Counted from the first letter of the stretch, positions 1-6,113 are shown. The stretch: 13,260 nt of DNA from Spirochaetia bacterium (GCA_900769955.1 CAAGIP010000091.1:1-13260); one strand, 5' to 3'. A program made the numbers and translations. Notes: generated from the sequence alone by a model not told the origin.

Positions 1-32
1 CACTCTTTCCCTACACGACGCTCTTCCGATCT
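1..32 (+). other. Illumina sequencing adapter (non-genomic)
   Basis: The first 32 bases match the 3' 32 of the 33 bases of the Illumina TruSeq read-1 adapter, as I remember it, including the ends CACTCTTTCCCTACACGACG and CTCTTCCGATCT. The bacterial reading frame of recX continues cleanly up to position 33 and then enters this sequence. I conclude that it is untrimmed adapter fused to a contig end and not biology. Confidence 0.97.
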
Positions 33-228
33 TCTTTAAGCGGGAACGTATGAAAACTTCTGCAAAACGCTCTTCTGAGATATACCCTTCTCTATCAAGA
101 CGGGAGATTGCATCACTAATGTCGTCTTCTCTATATCCTTTCTTTCCAAGTTTATCTTTCAGTTCGTTTTTTGTGTGTTCCCTCATAGCTAGTAGAGAGA
201 CAGCTTTATCATAAGCAGATTGTGCCAT
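33..228 (-). CDS. recX: Regulatory protein RecX, N-terminal fragment
   Basis: About 65 codons are readable from ATG at 226-228, beginning MAQSAYDKAVSLLAMREHTK. Next come a KLGKKGY segment and a GYISEERFAE segment. The pattern (alanine/leucine helix, R-x-x-T/S-x-x-EL, K-L-x-x-K-G-Y, L-x-x-x-G-Y-I-x-x-x-x-F-A) is that of the first helical repeat of RecX, which binds RecA filaments and modulates recombination. Family members are usually 150-270 residues, so most of the protein is missing where the adapter begins. I see no strong ribosome binding site before this start. The gene lies 66 bp downstream of rpsI on the same strand, beyond an intrinsic terminator, so it may need its own promoter or depend on read-through. 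The identification comes from motif recall, not a search. Confidence 0.8.
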
Positions 229-251
229 ACAGAAATGATAACGCCAGCAAT

Positions 252-276
252 AAAAAAAGGCCAGCGATTGCTGACC
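252..276 (-). terminator. Intrinsic terminator after rpsI
   Basis: On the minus strand GGTCAGC-AATC-GCTGGCC forms a 7-bp stem (one G-T pair) with a 4-base loop, followed directly by seven T. It sits 18 bases past the rpsI stop codon and should end the rplM-rpsI transcript before recX. Confidence 0.88.
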
Positions 277-294
277 TTTTCCATGCGATATCGG

Positions 295-711
295 TTAACG
301 CTTTGAGAACTGGAAGCGTCTTCTTGCTCCGCGCTGTCCGTATTTCTTTCTTTCGACCATTCTTGGGTCTCTTGTCATGAAGCCAGCTGCATGGAGAGCT
401 GATCTGTAAGCATCATTATCTTCTTCGCAGAGTGCTCTTGCAATACCGTGACGGCAAGCACCAGCCTGACCATTGATACCACCACCAACTACTGTGATAA
501 CGACATCAAATTTATCAGCTGTCTCTGTGAGAACTAAAGGCTGCTTAACAGTGAAGACTGAAAGAGCGTCAACGAAGTATTCATCAACAGGCTTGCCATT
601 AACTGTAATCTTACCGTTACCTTCTCTTAAGTAAACACGTGCTACAGCAGACTTACGGCGACCAACACCGTGACCGAGATTTACGATTTCTTTCTTTTCT
701 TTCTTAGCCAT
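295..711 (-). CDS. rpsI: 30S ribosomal protein uS9 (S9)
   Basis: This 138-residue protein of the small ribosomal subunit has a C-terminal tail that reaches the P-site tRNA. The N-terminal part contains GRRKSAVARVYL, the core has GGGINGQAGACRHGIARAL, and the end is the basic tail KKYGQRGARRRFQFSKR, all typical of bacterial S9. It is a few residues longer than the usual 130 because of a lysine-rich start (MAKKEKKE). The ribosome binding site AAGGAG overlaps the stop codon of rplM, which lies 11 bp upstream, so the two are probably translationally coupled. It is the last gene before the terminator at 252-276. Confidence 0.98.
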   Translation of the reverse strand: MAKKEKKEIVNLGHGVGRRKSAVARVYLREGNGKITVNGKPVDEYFVDALSVFTVKQPLVLTETADKFDVVITVVGGGINGQAGACRHGIARALCEEDNDAYRSALHAAGFMTRDPRMVERKKYGQRGARRRFQFSKR

Positions 712-722
712 CTTTCAACTCC

Positions 723-1151
723 TTAAAGTTCAACAACGATTGGCTGCTGAGCCATGTGTGGATGATCTGCGCCAGCATATACTTTTAAATTAGTAAAGAG
801 CGCTCTACCAAGTTTTCCGTGTGGAAGCATACCCTTAATAGCATGTTCCATTGGATATGTTGGTTTTCTCTCGATGAGCTCACCGTAACTTTCGGTTGTA
901 AGTCCACCTGGGAACATTGAGTGACGATAATACTTCTTATCGAGAACTTTGTTACCAGTAACAGCTGCCTTTGCAGCGTTGATGATGATCACATTGTCGC
1001 CCATGTCCTGGTGAGGAACATACTCAGGCTTGTTCTTGCCTCTGAGAATCCTGGCAGCAGCAACTGCTACACGGCCAAGGTTCTTGCCTTCTGCGTCAAT
1101 GAGATACCATTTCTTCTCAACTGACTGCGGTTTAACGAAAATAGTCTTCAT
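723..1151 (-). CDS. rplM: 50S ribosomal protein uL13 (L13)
   Basis: This 142-residue early-assembly protein of the large subunit shows the family signatures KKWYLIDAEGKNLGRVA, ILRGKNKPEYVPHQDMGDNV, YYRHSMFPGGL, AIKGMLPHGKLGR and the C-terminal HPHMAQQP. Length is normal. AAGGA lies 7 bases before the ATG at 1149-1151. rplM-rpsI is the near-universal bacterial order. In many bacteria this operon is autoregulated through the leader; here the leader is long (about 285 nt from the promoter proposed at 1443-1472) and contains a small ORF overlapping this start codon. Confidence 0.98.
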   Translation of the reverse strand: MKTIFVKPQSVEKKWYLIDAEGKNLGRVAVAAARILRGKNKPEYVPHQDMGDNVIIINAAKAAVTGNKVLDKKYYRHSMFPGGLTTESYGELIERKPTYPMEHAIKGMLPHGKLGRALFTNLKVYAGADHPHMAQQPIVVEL

Positions 1152-1312
1152 AAATGAATCCTTGTCAAGAATTTTTTAATTTCCGGAACATCTTGCTGAA
1201 AGACGGGGCTCACCTTCCCTTTCTGACCGCTTTTCCATACCCGCATACCCCGTGGAAAGGTAGGTTCGGTTATGTACGCATTGATGGATGCACTGTCATA
1301 AGGGATCCCCAT
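1148..1312 (-). CDS. Possible small leader ORF upstream of rplM
   Basis: This is an unrecognised 54-codon frame, beginning MGIPYDSASINAYITEPT and ending IKKFLTRIHL. Its ATG (1310-1312) is preceded by a strong AGGAGG eight bases upstream. Its TGA overlaps the rplM ATG by four bases (ATGA), the usual sign of translational coupling. The frame stays open upstream to a stop at 1373-1375. No signal peptide, membrane span or known motif is visible. It could be a real small protein, a regulatory leader ORF or a chance frame in a decayed sequence. The SD and the ATGA overlap are directly visible; expression is inference. Confidence 0.35.
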   Translation of the reverse strand: MGIPYDSASINAYITEPTFPRGMRVWKSGQKGKVSPVFQQDVPEIKKFLTRIHL

Positions 1313-1576
1313 CCCCAGTACCTCCTCCCCTTCACTTTCCTGCTGGCATGTGCTTTTGAGGAAAGCCTGACATCAGAACAGTGAATTATCGGATGAACCT
1401 GCAGGACATACGGAATCCATGCTGAATAACACAGCGTTCATAAATATAAAATATACAATGACTTTTTGTCTAGAGGTTTTTCCGCATTTGTTGCCATACT
1501 CCAGGCTCCGGAGCATGAGTTACGTTCGCTTGCAATAATAGTATCATAATTCTTGGATGGCGTTTAATCATGTTAC
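1313..1576. other. Intergenic region upstream of rplM
   Basis: Apart from the minus-strand promoter at 1443-1472 and the open frame extending upstream of 1312, I see no gene here. A 10-bp palindrome GCTCCGGAGC lies near 1506-1515 without an obvious partner gene. The A/T-rich stretch 1436-1470 holds the promoter elements. Confidence 0.5.
1443..1472 (-). promoter_or_regulatory. Candidate promoter for rplM-rpsI
   Basis: On the minus strand TAGACA (5 of 6 to the -35 consensus) is followed after 18 bases by TATATT (5 of 6 to the -10 consensus). Transcription would start near 1436, giving a leader of about 285 nt before rplM that includes the small ORF at 1148-1312. Confidence 0.5.
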
Positions 1577-1590
1577 TTCTTACGTAAGAA
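1577..1590. promoter_or_regulatory. 14-bp palindrome, copy 1
   Basis: TTCTTACGTAAGAA is a perfect palindrome found identically at 2092-2105, about 190 bp before each toxin start. The bases around it differ between the copies while the palindrome does not, so it is probably a protein binding site. The regulator is unknown. A conserved TTGACC (1641-1646) lies downstream as a possible -35, but no convincing -10 follows it. Confidence 0.45.
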
Positions 1591-1672
1591 ATCCAGATCT
1601 GATTTTTCCATAAATCGTGTTCAATTTGTGCCAGCTTCCATTGACCATATAGGAAATATACATTCCAATATC

Positions 1673-1778
1673 ATTGAAAGTGGTCTAAAGAAATTCGGAC
1701 CGGCGGTTGCTCTGCTCCATGTCGCTCGTACGGCGTGGGGGCCCTGCCTCCACAGACTTAAAACTGGGAGGTGCTGAT
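1673..1778 (+). promoter_or_regulatory. Conserved 5' leader with SD-hiding hairpin, copy 1
   Basis: Positions 1673-1751 differ from 2189-2267 at one base in 79, a higher identity than in the coding region. CCTCC (1747-1751) can pair with GGAGG (1767-1771) of the ribosome binding site of the small toxin, across a 15-base loop, so the mRNA could be translationally silent until refolded or processed. Such SD sequestration is characteristic of type I toxin mRNAs. The folding is inferred by eye. Confidence 0.6.
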
Positions 1779-1889
1779 ATGACGGATTACGAAACGTTAA
1801 GTATTGTAATAATGATTATCGGTTTGGTGGTTTCAGCAGTAATGCTTGGGATTACCATAGGTAGCAAAAAGAAAGACGATCGCCACTGA
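1779..1889 (+). CDS. Holin-like / TxpA-BsrG-type membrane toxin, copy 1
   Basis: The 36-residue peptide starts MTDYETLSIVIMIIG, continues with a hydrophobic run to about residue 27 and ends in the charged tail SKKKDDRH. The architecture is a short polar start with a T-x-YE-x-L motif, one membrane span and a lysine-rich C-terminus. This fits the putative holin-like toxin family (Hol_Tox) and the TxpA/BsrG/YonT type I toxins of Bacillota, which disturb the membrane. I chose the ATG at 1779 because GGGAGG precedes it and because the in-frame upstream extension is blocked by a stop in copy 2. The stop codon lies within a 3' hairpin. No protein antitoxin is adjacent; control is expected from antisense RNA. 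Toxicity is inferred from family resemblance. Confidence 0.75.
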   Translation: MTDYETLSIVIMIIGLVVSAVMLGITIGSKKKDDRH

Positions 1890-1911
1890 CCCTACCAAGA
1901 ACTAGTGGCGA
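1880..1911 (+). promoter_or_regulatory. Hairpin over toxin stop codon, copy 1
   Basis: TCGCCACT (1880-1887) and AGTGGCGA (1904-1911) form a perfect 8-bp stem that embraces the final codons and the start of the stop codon. The stem is identical in copy 2 while the loop differs, which supports a folded RNA. Confidence 0.6.
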
Positions 1912-1929
1912 CTAAGTCATAATAGCTTG

Positions 1930-1962
1930 GAGTGGACAACCGTCTGTCGGAGGGCCACTTTC
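1930..1962 (+). terminator. Terminator-like hairpin, copy 1
   Basis: AGTGG (1931-1935) pairs with CCACT (1955-1959), and an inner CCG/CGG closes a TCTGT loop. The stem is followed only by TTTCC, so termination may be weak. Copy 2 has the same fold with a longer outer stem. Confidence 0.5.
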
Positions 1963-1969
1963 CATCTCT

Positions 1970-1999
1970 ATATTACCAAGTGGGAAGCTTTCACGTCAA
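1970..1999 (-). promoter_or_regulatory. Candidate antisense-RNA promoter, copy 1
   Basis: On the minus strand TTGACG (1994-1999) is followed after 18 bases by TAATAT (1970-1975), preceded by TGG as an extended -10. It would send a transcript through both 3' hairpins into the toxin ORF. That is the usual place for the RNA antitoxin promoter in txpA/ratA-like loci. The -10 is conserved in copy 2. Confidence 0.45.
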
Positions 2000-2091
2000 T
2001 ATTATATACTGTGTCACTTAACAAAAGGTGGGCTTACTTCCAGAGTGTATTCGAAACAAACCTGTAGCGAATGATGTATTTGCGATGTTTG

Positions 2092-2105
2092 TTCTTACGT
2101 AAGAA
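2092..2105. promoter_or_regulatory. 14-bp palindrome, copy 2
   Basis: Identical to 1577-1590 (TTCTTACGTAAGAA), 190 bases before the toxin start. A conserved TTGACC follows at 2157-2162. Confidence 0.45.
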
Positions 2106-2188
2106 ACTCCGACCTGACATTTCCTTCAAGTCGTGTTCAATTTTTACCTGTTTTCATTGACCTTATTGGAGATATGCATTCCAATATT

Positions 2189-2295
2189 ATTGAAAGTGGC
2201 CTAAAGAAATTCGGACCGGCGGTTGCTCTGCTCCATGTCGCTCGTACGGCGTGGGGGCCCTGCCTCCCGAGTCTAATATACTGGGAGGTGCTGGT
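2189..2295 (+). promoter_or_regulatory. Conserved 5' leader with SD-hiding hairpin, copy 2
   Basis: CCTCCC (2263-2268) can pair with GGGAGG (2283-2288), one base pair longer than in copy 1 and again burying the ribosome binding site of the toxin. A short in-frame upstream ATG (2234) ends at TAA (2273-2275) here, whereas in copy 1 that frame runs into the toxin. This indicates that the leader is conserved as RNA and not as protein. Confidence 0.6.
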
Positions 2296-2406
2296 ATGAC
2301 TGATTACGAAACCTTAAGTTTAGTAATAATGATTATTGGTTTGGTGGTTTCAACAGTAATGCTTGGGATTACCATAGGTAGCAAAAAGAAAGACGATCGC
2401 CACTGA
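2296..2406 (+). CDS. Holin-like / TxpA-BsrG-type membrane toxin, copy 2
   Basis: The 36-residue peptide is identical to copy 1 except I9L and A20T, both conservative changes inside the hydrophobic span. Other differences are synonymous (for example in the codons for Thr2, Thr6 and Ile14), which points to selection for the peptide. It has the same GGGAGG ribosome binding site, the same hairpin over the stop codon and the same charged SKKKDDRH tail. Assignment is to the Hol_Tox/type I toxin class; function is inferred, not shown. It lies convergent with pcrA, whose stop codon is 130 bases away. Confidence 0.75.
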   Translation: MTDYETLSLVIMIIGLVVSTVMLGITIGSKKKDDRH

Positions 2407-2428
2407 CCCTGACAAGACACAGTGGCGA
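2397..2428 (+). promoter_or_regulatory. Hairpin over toxin stop codon, copy 2
   Basis: TCGCCACT (2397-2404) pairs with AGTGGCGA (2421-2428), the same 8-bp stem as at 1880-1911 with a different loop. Confidence 0.6.
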
Positions 2429-2447
2429 CTAAGTCACAAAATCTTGG

Positions 2448-2480
2448 AGTGGCGGGCCGTCTGTCGGAGGGCCACTTTCC
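2448..2480 (+). terminator. Terminator-like hairpin, copy 2
   Basis: AGTGGC (2448-2453) pairs with GCCACT (2471-2476), with an inner CCG/CGG pair around TCTGT, followed by TTTCC. It probably marks the 3' end of the toxin mRNA. The T-tract is short, so efficiency is uncertain. Confidence 0.5.
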
Positions 2481-2486
2481 ATCACT

Positions 2487-2516
2487 ATATTACCAATGCG
2501 TGTGCTTTCCTTTCAG
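2487..2516 (-). promoter_or_regulatory. Candidate antisense-RNA promoter, copy 2
   Basis: The TGG-TAATAT -10 of copy 1 is preserved (2487-2492). The aligned -35 is CTGAAA (2511-2516), weaker than the TTGACG of copy 1. The two copies may therefore make different amounts of antisense RNA, if they make any. Confidence 0.35.
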
Positions 2517-2535
2517 TATTATGCATGATATGTTT

Positions 2536-4728
2536 TCAGCACTTGGTGAGGGATGCATACTGTGTGTTGAAAAGTGCAGTGTTTCCCTTATCAAAGCGCA
2601 CCCTGATCACGGTCTTTCCGTTTCTCACTTCCCTGCTTATTACCTCACCGCGTCCGTAATCGGGACTCATCACATGGTCTCCCACCTGATAGTCGACATT
2701 CTTTATTACCTTCACTTCAGGCTTTTTTACCTTCTGCGGGGTGATGGCGATGTTCTTTGCCCAGGACGGGGTATTGGTTATTTTCGTTCTGGGCTCAAAA
2801 CCGTAGTGGGAGGTGTATGAGGCCTTTGCCTCATATATATCACCTTTATAATAGTCTTTGGGTATTTCCTTCAGGAACATCGAGGGATCCTCGTTCCTGC
2901 TGTTTCCCCAGAGCATGCGTCGGGATGCGTATGTGAGATAAAGCTGCTTTCTTGCTCTCGTTACGGCAACGTAGAAGAGACGGCGCTCTTCCTCAATATC
3001 CTCATCGGTGCTTGTATCCCTGAGACTTGGCATTATCCCGTCCTCAAGTCCTGTCACGAAGACAGTGTCGAACTCAAGTCCCTTGGTGTTATGCATTGTC
3101 ATGAGCTTAACCGCGTTTTCATCGTCCTCATCCTCACCTGCAGTGGTCCTGTCAAGGGTGATGGTCTCAAGAAATGAAATAAGTCCGTCACGACCGGGTG
3201 CATACGGTGTCATGGCTGAAACGAGGGCGGAAAGGTTTTCAAGCCTGCTCTTTCTCACGGTCAGGTCCTTTTCCTCCTCATAAAGCCCCTGTATGCCGCT
3301 CTCCTTAAGAACAAAGACCGCAAAATCCTTAAGGGGAAGATCGGTGGAAAGCAGCTGGGCTGCCTTGTTGAGGAATGAAAGGAACTCTGAAGCGCCTTTT
3401 CTTGCCTTCGGTGTCAGTTTTCCGTCTTTGAGTGCAAGCTCAAGGCTGTCTGTAAGATGATCAGAGTAGGAAAGGATAGTTTCAAGTGCAGCCTTTCCGA
3501 TTCCGCGGGAAGGCTTATTGATGATGCGCATGAACGATACCCTGTCGTGCGGATTGATGATGAGTGACATGACTGCAAGCACATCCTTGATTTCCTCACG
3601 GTCGTAGAACCTCAATGCACCGATTACCTGGTAAGGTATTCTCCTTCTTGCAAGCTCCGTCTCGAATTCACGGGACTGTGCATTGGTGCGGTAGAGTATT
3701 GCAACACTGCTCCTGTCAGTCATCCTTGAGATTATCGCGGCAACCTTAAGAGCCTCATCATCACCGTTGACGGAAGGAATGAGCTCGGGAAGCGTTCCCT
3801 GTGTGTTGTTGGTGAAGATAGTCTTCTCATGACGCCCCTTATTGTTCTTTATCACCGATGAAGCGATGCGGAGGATGTTTTTTGTAGAGCGGTAGTTCTC
3901 TTCGAGCTTTATAATCCTCGTGGACGGATAGTCATCCTCAAAGGAGAGGATGTTCCTTATTTCCGCTCCGCGGAAGCGGTAGATTGACTGGTCATCATCA
4001 CCGACGACCACGAGCTGTGTGTCGGGACCTACCAGTGTTCTTAAAAGCCTGAACTGGGAAGCGTTCGTATCCTGATACTCATCGACGAGGATGAGACGGA
4101 AGCGGGAGCGGAAATACTCCCTTACGGATGAATCGCTTTCAAGAAGCTCCGTTGTTCTTATGATGAGATCGGCAAAGTCCACGCATCCCGATCTTCTCAA
4201 TGCAGTTTCATAGCGTCTGTACACATCCCTGAAGCCCTCAAGGTGCTCCGCAACGCGCGAAAGTGCCGGTGAATCGGGATCATACCCCCTGTCCTTTGCC
4301 TTGCTTATTTCTTTTGCGTATTCACGAAGTTCCTGCTTCTTTCTCTCCGGAAACTCATTCTGCAGGAGGGAAAGCGAATCATCATCGTCGTAGATGGAAA
4401 ATGAATCGTTAAGTCCGATAGATGAACCGTAACGGCGCAGTACGTACGCTCCGAAGGAGTGGAACGTCCTCATTTCAAGACCGGAAAGATCACGGTCGGG
4501 GATCATGACGGCAATTCTGTCCCTCATTTCCTTTGCGGCCTTGTTGGTGAACGTGACGGCAAGGATCCGGTACGGCTTATAGCCAAGTTCATTCACGGCA
4601 TATGCGATTTTTGATGTGATTACCCTGGTCTTGCCTGAGCCTGCTCCGGCAAGCACCAATAGCGGATGCTCAAAATCGACAACCGCTTCCTTCTGCATCT
4701 GATTGAGGGACGAGAGTATATCGGACAT
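2536..4728 (-). CDS. pcrA: ATP-dependent DNA helicase PcrA (UvrD/Rep family, SF1A)
   Basis: This 730-residue 3'-5' helicase acts in repair, plasmid replication and clearing of protein from DNA. Visible motifs: LNQMQKEAV Q-motif near the start, Walker A GAGSGKT (28-34), TFTNKAAKEM (Ia), Walker B LVDEYQDT (214-221), VVGDDDQSIYRFRGA (241-255), ENYRST (277-282), LMTMHNTKGLEFDTVF (motif V) and RRLFYVAVTRARK (motif VI). The last 55 residues, with VGDHVMSPDYGRGEVI, form the Tudor-like domain that in PcrA binds RNA polymerase. Length is normal. The ATG overlaps the rimO stop codon by one base (TAATG), and AAAGGTG precedes it, so the pair is translationally coupled. I see no terminator after the stop codon. 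Confidence 0.96.
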   Translation of the reverse strand: MSDILSSLNQMQKEAVVDFEHPLLVLAGAGSGKTRVITSKIAYAVNELGYKPYRILAVTFTNKAAKEMRDRIAVMIPDRDLSGLEMRTFHSFGAYVLRRYGSSIGLNDSFSIYDDDDSLSLLQNEFPERKKQELREYAKEISKAKDRGYDPDSPALSRVAEHLEGFRDVYRRYETALRRSGCVDFADLIIRTTELLESDSSVREYFRSRFRLILVDEYQDTNASQFRLLRTLVGPDTQLVVVGDDDQSIYRFRGAEIRNILSFEDDYPSTRIIKLEENYRSTKNILRIASSVIKNNKGRHEKTIFTNNTQGTLPELIPSVNGDDEALKVAAIISRMTDRSSVAILYRTNAQSREFETELARRRIPYQVIGALRFYDREEIKDVLAVMSLIINPHDRVSFMRIINKPSRGIGKAALETILSYSDHLTDSLELALKDGKLTPKARKGASEFLSFLNKAAQLLSTDLPLKDFAVFVLKESGIQGLYEEEKDLTVRKSRLENLSALVSAMTPYAPGRDGLISFLETITLDRTTAGEDEDDENAVKLMTMHNTKGLEFDTVFVTGLEDGIMPSLRDTSTDEDIEEERRLFYVAVTRARKQLYLTYASRRMLWGNSRNEDPSMFLKEIPKDYYKGDIYEAKASYTSHYGFEPRTKITNTPSWAKNIAITPQKVKKPEVKVIKNVDYQVGDHVMSPDYGRGEVISREVRNGKTVIRVRFDKGNTALFNTQYASLTKC

Positions 4729-6065
4729 TATTTCACCTTTCTTATGAGCACTGCCTCAAGGTCGACACCGCGTACCGCACGGATTCCGACTTCCACCACA
4801 TCGCCGGGAGCGATGCCCTCACCCATTATGACGGTAAGGCCGTCAACCTCAGGGGCCTGTGAGTAGATTCTGGCGATGGAAAGATCCTCACCCTGGATGT
4901 TTTCCTCGACAAGGGCAGTGTATTTCTTTCCGACAAAGCCCTGAAGACGCTCCTCAGTGATCGCACTCTGAAGCGTCTCAAGCTCGTTCTTCCACCTGGC
5001 GGCCCTCTTCACTGCCTTCTCATGGGCCTTTTCATCCCTCATGTCAAAGGCGGGAGTGTCTTCCTCACGGGAGTAGAGGAAGGAGCCCATCCAGTCGAAG
5101 CGTGCTTCCCGCACGAAACGGAGGAGTTCATCAAAGTCTTCCCTTTCCTCTCCGGGGAAACCGAGCATAAGGGTGGTCCTGATAACCGCTTCGGGGATTT
5201 CTCTCCTGATCTTACCTATAAGGGCAAGGTACTTCTCAGTGTTTCCGAACCTTCTCATCTTCCTCAGCACCCTTTCACTGGAGTGCTGGAAGGGAATGTC
5301 GAAGTATGGGATTATCTTCTCACTGTTCTTAACGATACTGATAAGCTCCCCGGGGAATGTATCGGGATGGATGTATAAAAGTCTCAGGCGGAAGTCACCT
5401 TCAAGTGATGAGAGCTTTTTCAGAAGCTCACAGAAGTGACTTCTTCCGTCTATGTCGGTGCCGTATGCCCCAAGATCCTGAGCGATGAGGTTGATCTCAT
5501 AAAAGCCCTTTGCTATAAGGTCCCTGGCCTCGGCGATGATCCTATCCTCGCTCCTGCTTCTGAGTCCACCCCTGATCACGGGAATGGCACAGTAGCTGCA
5601 GCGGTGGTCACACCCTTCGGAGATTTTAAGATAACATGAGCGCGGCATTGAAAGGTATTCATTTCTCTCATCCTTCTCGCTGTCCGGATCGGGGTACTCC
5701 GGCTTAAGGACGATCTGGTCATCGCTGTCATCCAGTTCATCAAGCAGCCCGGAAAAGGCTCCGAGGTCCCTGTTTCCGAAGATCGCATCGGCTTCCTCAA
5801 GTTCCAGCTCATCCGCATAGCGCTGGGCAAGGCACCCTCCGAGGATTATCTTCGCACCAGGATATGCTCCCTTAAGGGAAAAGAATGTGTTAATTGATTC
5901 TTCCTTCGCGCTTTCAATAAAGCCGCAGGTATTCACGAATATTAAATCGGCGTCCTTTGCCTCCTGGGTCCTTACATAGCCTTTCTGCCTTGCAAGTGTA
6001 AGCAGCACCTCACTGTCAACCTGATTCTTGGCACAGCCAAGGCTCTCGATGTATATCTTTTTCAT
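4728..6065 (-). CDS. rimO: Ribosomal protein uS12 (Asp) methylthiotransferase RimO
   Basis: This is a radical-SAM enzyme that adds a methylthio group to an aspartate of ribosomal protein S12, using two iron-sulfur clusters. From the start MKKIYIESLGCAKNQVDSE, the auxiliary-cluster cysteines are C11, C47 (NTCGF) and C78 (GGCLA). The SAM-cluster motif is CDHRCSYC (C152, C156, C159), and a C-terminal TRAM-like domain covers roughly residues 380-445. ESLGCxKNxVDSE and the length of 445 favour RimO over MiaB. The frame is open to an ATG at 6110, but I prefer 6065. The extra 15 residues are unlike the family, and that upstream ATG lies inside a 20-bp palindrome. The ribosome binding site at 6065 is weak. 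It heads the rimO-pcrA unit. Confidence 0.94.
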   Translation of the reverse strand: MKKIYIESLGCAKNQVDSEVLLTLARQKGYVRTQEAKDADLIFVNTCGFIESAKEESINTFFSLKGAYPGAKIILGGCLAQRYADELELEEADAIFGNRDLGAFSGLLDELDDSDDQIVLKPEYPDPDSEKDERNEYLSMPRSCYLKISEGCDHRCSYCAIPVIRGGLRSRSEDRIIAEARDLIAKGFYEINLIAQDLGAYGTDIDGRSHFCELLKKLSSLEGDFRLRLLYIHPDTFPGELISIVKNSEKIIPYFDIPFQHSSERVLRKMRRFGNTEKYLALIGKIRREIPEAVIRTTLMLGFPGEEREDFDELLRFVREARFDWMGSFLYSREEDTPAFDMRDEKAHEKAVKRAARWKNELETLQSAITEERLQGFVGKKYTALVEENIQGEDLSIARIYSQAPEVDGLTVIMGEGIAPGDVVEVGIRAVRGVDLEAVLIRKVK

Positions 6066-6085
6066 GATTTGAAACTTTACCTGTT

Positions 6086-6113
6086 TTGACACCGATGTGC
6101 AAGGACGCATAAT
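6086..6113 (+). promoter_or_regulatory. Candidate promoter of the opp operon
   Basis: A perfect -35 TTGACA (6086-6091) is followed after 16 bases by CATAAT (5 of 6). Transcription would begin near 6120 and give a leader of about 165 nt before oppB. The -10 is the left half of the palindrome at 6108-6127, so a bound protein there would block it. Confidence 0.6.

Larger units (their letters stand above)
1577..2010 (+). repeat. Toxin module repeat, copy 1
   Basis: This is the first of two tandem copies (the other is 2092-2525), offset by 515-517 bases. Similarity starts at the palindrome TTCTTACGTAAGAA, is patchy to about 1672, nearly perfect from 1673 through the small ORF and its 3' hairpins, and fades after about 2005. 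Each copy has the same part order: palindrome, conserved leader, 36-codon ORF, two hairpins, minus-strand promoter-like elements. Confidence 0.9.
2092..2525 (+). repeat. Toxin module repeat, copy 2
   Basis: This is the second tandem copy, ending just before the pcrA stop codon. The small ORF differs from copy 1 at 6 of 111 bases and the leader at 1 of 79, whereas flanks and hairpin loops are more diverged. That pattern suggests an old duplication with selection on both RNA and protein, and not a recent copying event. Confidence 0.9.

Noticed and set aside
1154..1384. Plus-strand 76-codon ORF in the rplM leader
   Set aside because: No ribosome binding site and only a vague look of a decayed transposase zinc-ribbon segment. 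It is antisense to the better-supported small ORF and the leader of rplM.
1707..1889. 60-residue version of toxin 1 starting upstream of 1779
   Set aside because: The extension has no SD and is interrupted by a stop codon in copy 2; the ATG at 1779 has GGGAGG and is conserved.
1577..2525. CRISPR or satellite-type repeat array
   Set aside because: Only two units, each ~430 bp and containing a gene; no short regular repeat-spacer pattern.
2422..2820. Plus-strand 132-codon ORF over the 3' end of pcrA
   Set aside because: It is antisense to the PcrA Tudor-like domain, starts inside the toxin 3' hairpin region and shows no family features.
5022..5378. Plus-strand 118-codon ORF inside rimO
   Set aside because: Antisense shadow of a well-conserved radical-SAM gene; no SD or motif.
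6066..6110. 15-residue N-terminal extension of RimO
   Set aside because: Family proteins start at the M-K-K-I-Y-I-E-S-L-G-C segment, and the upstream ATG is part of the palindrome at 6108-6127.
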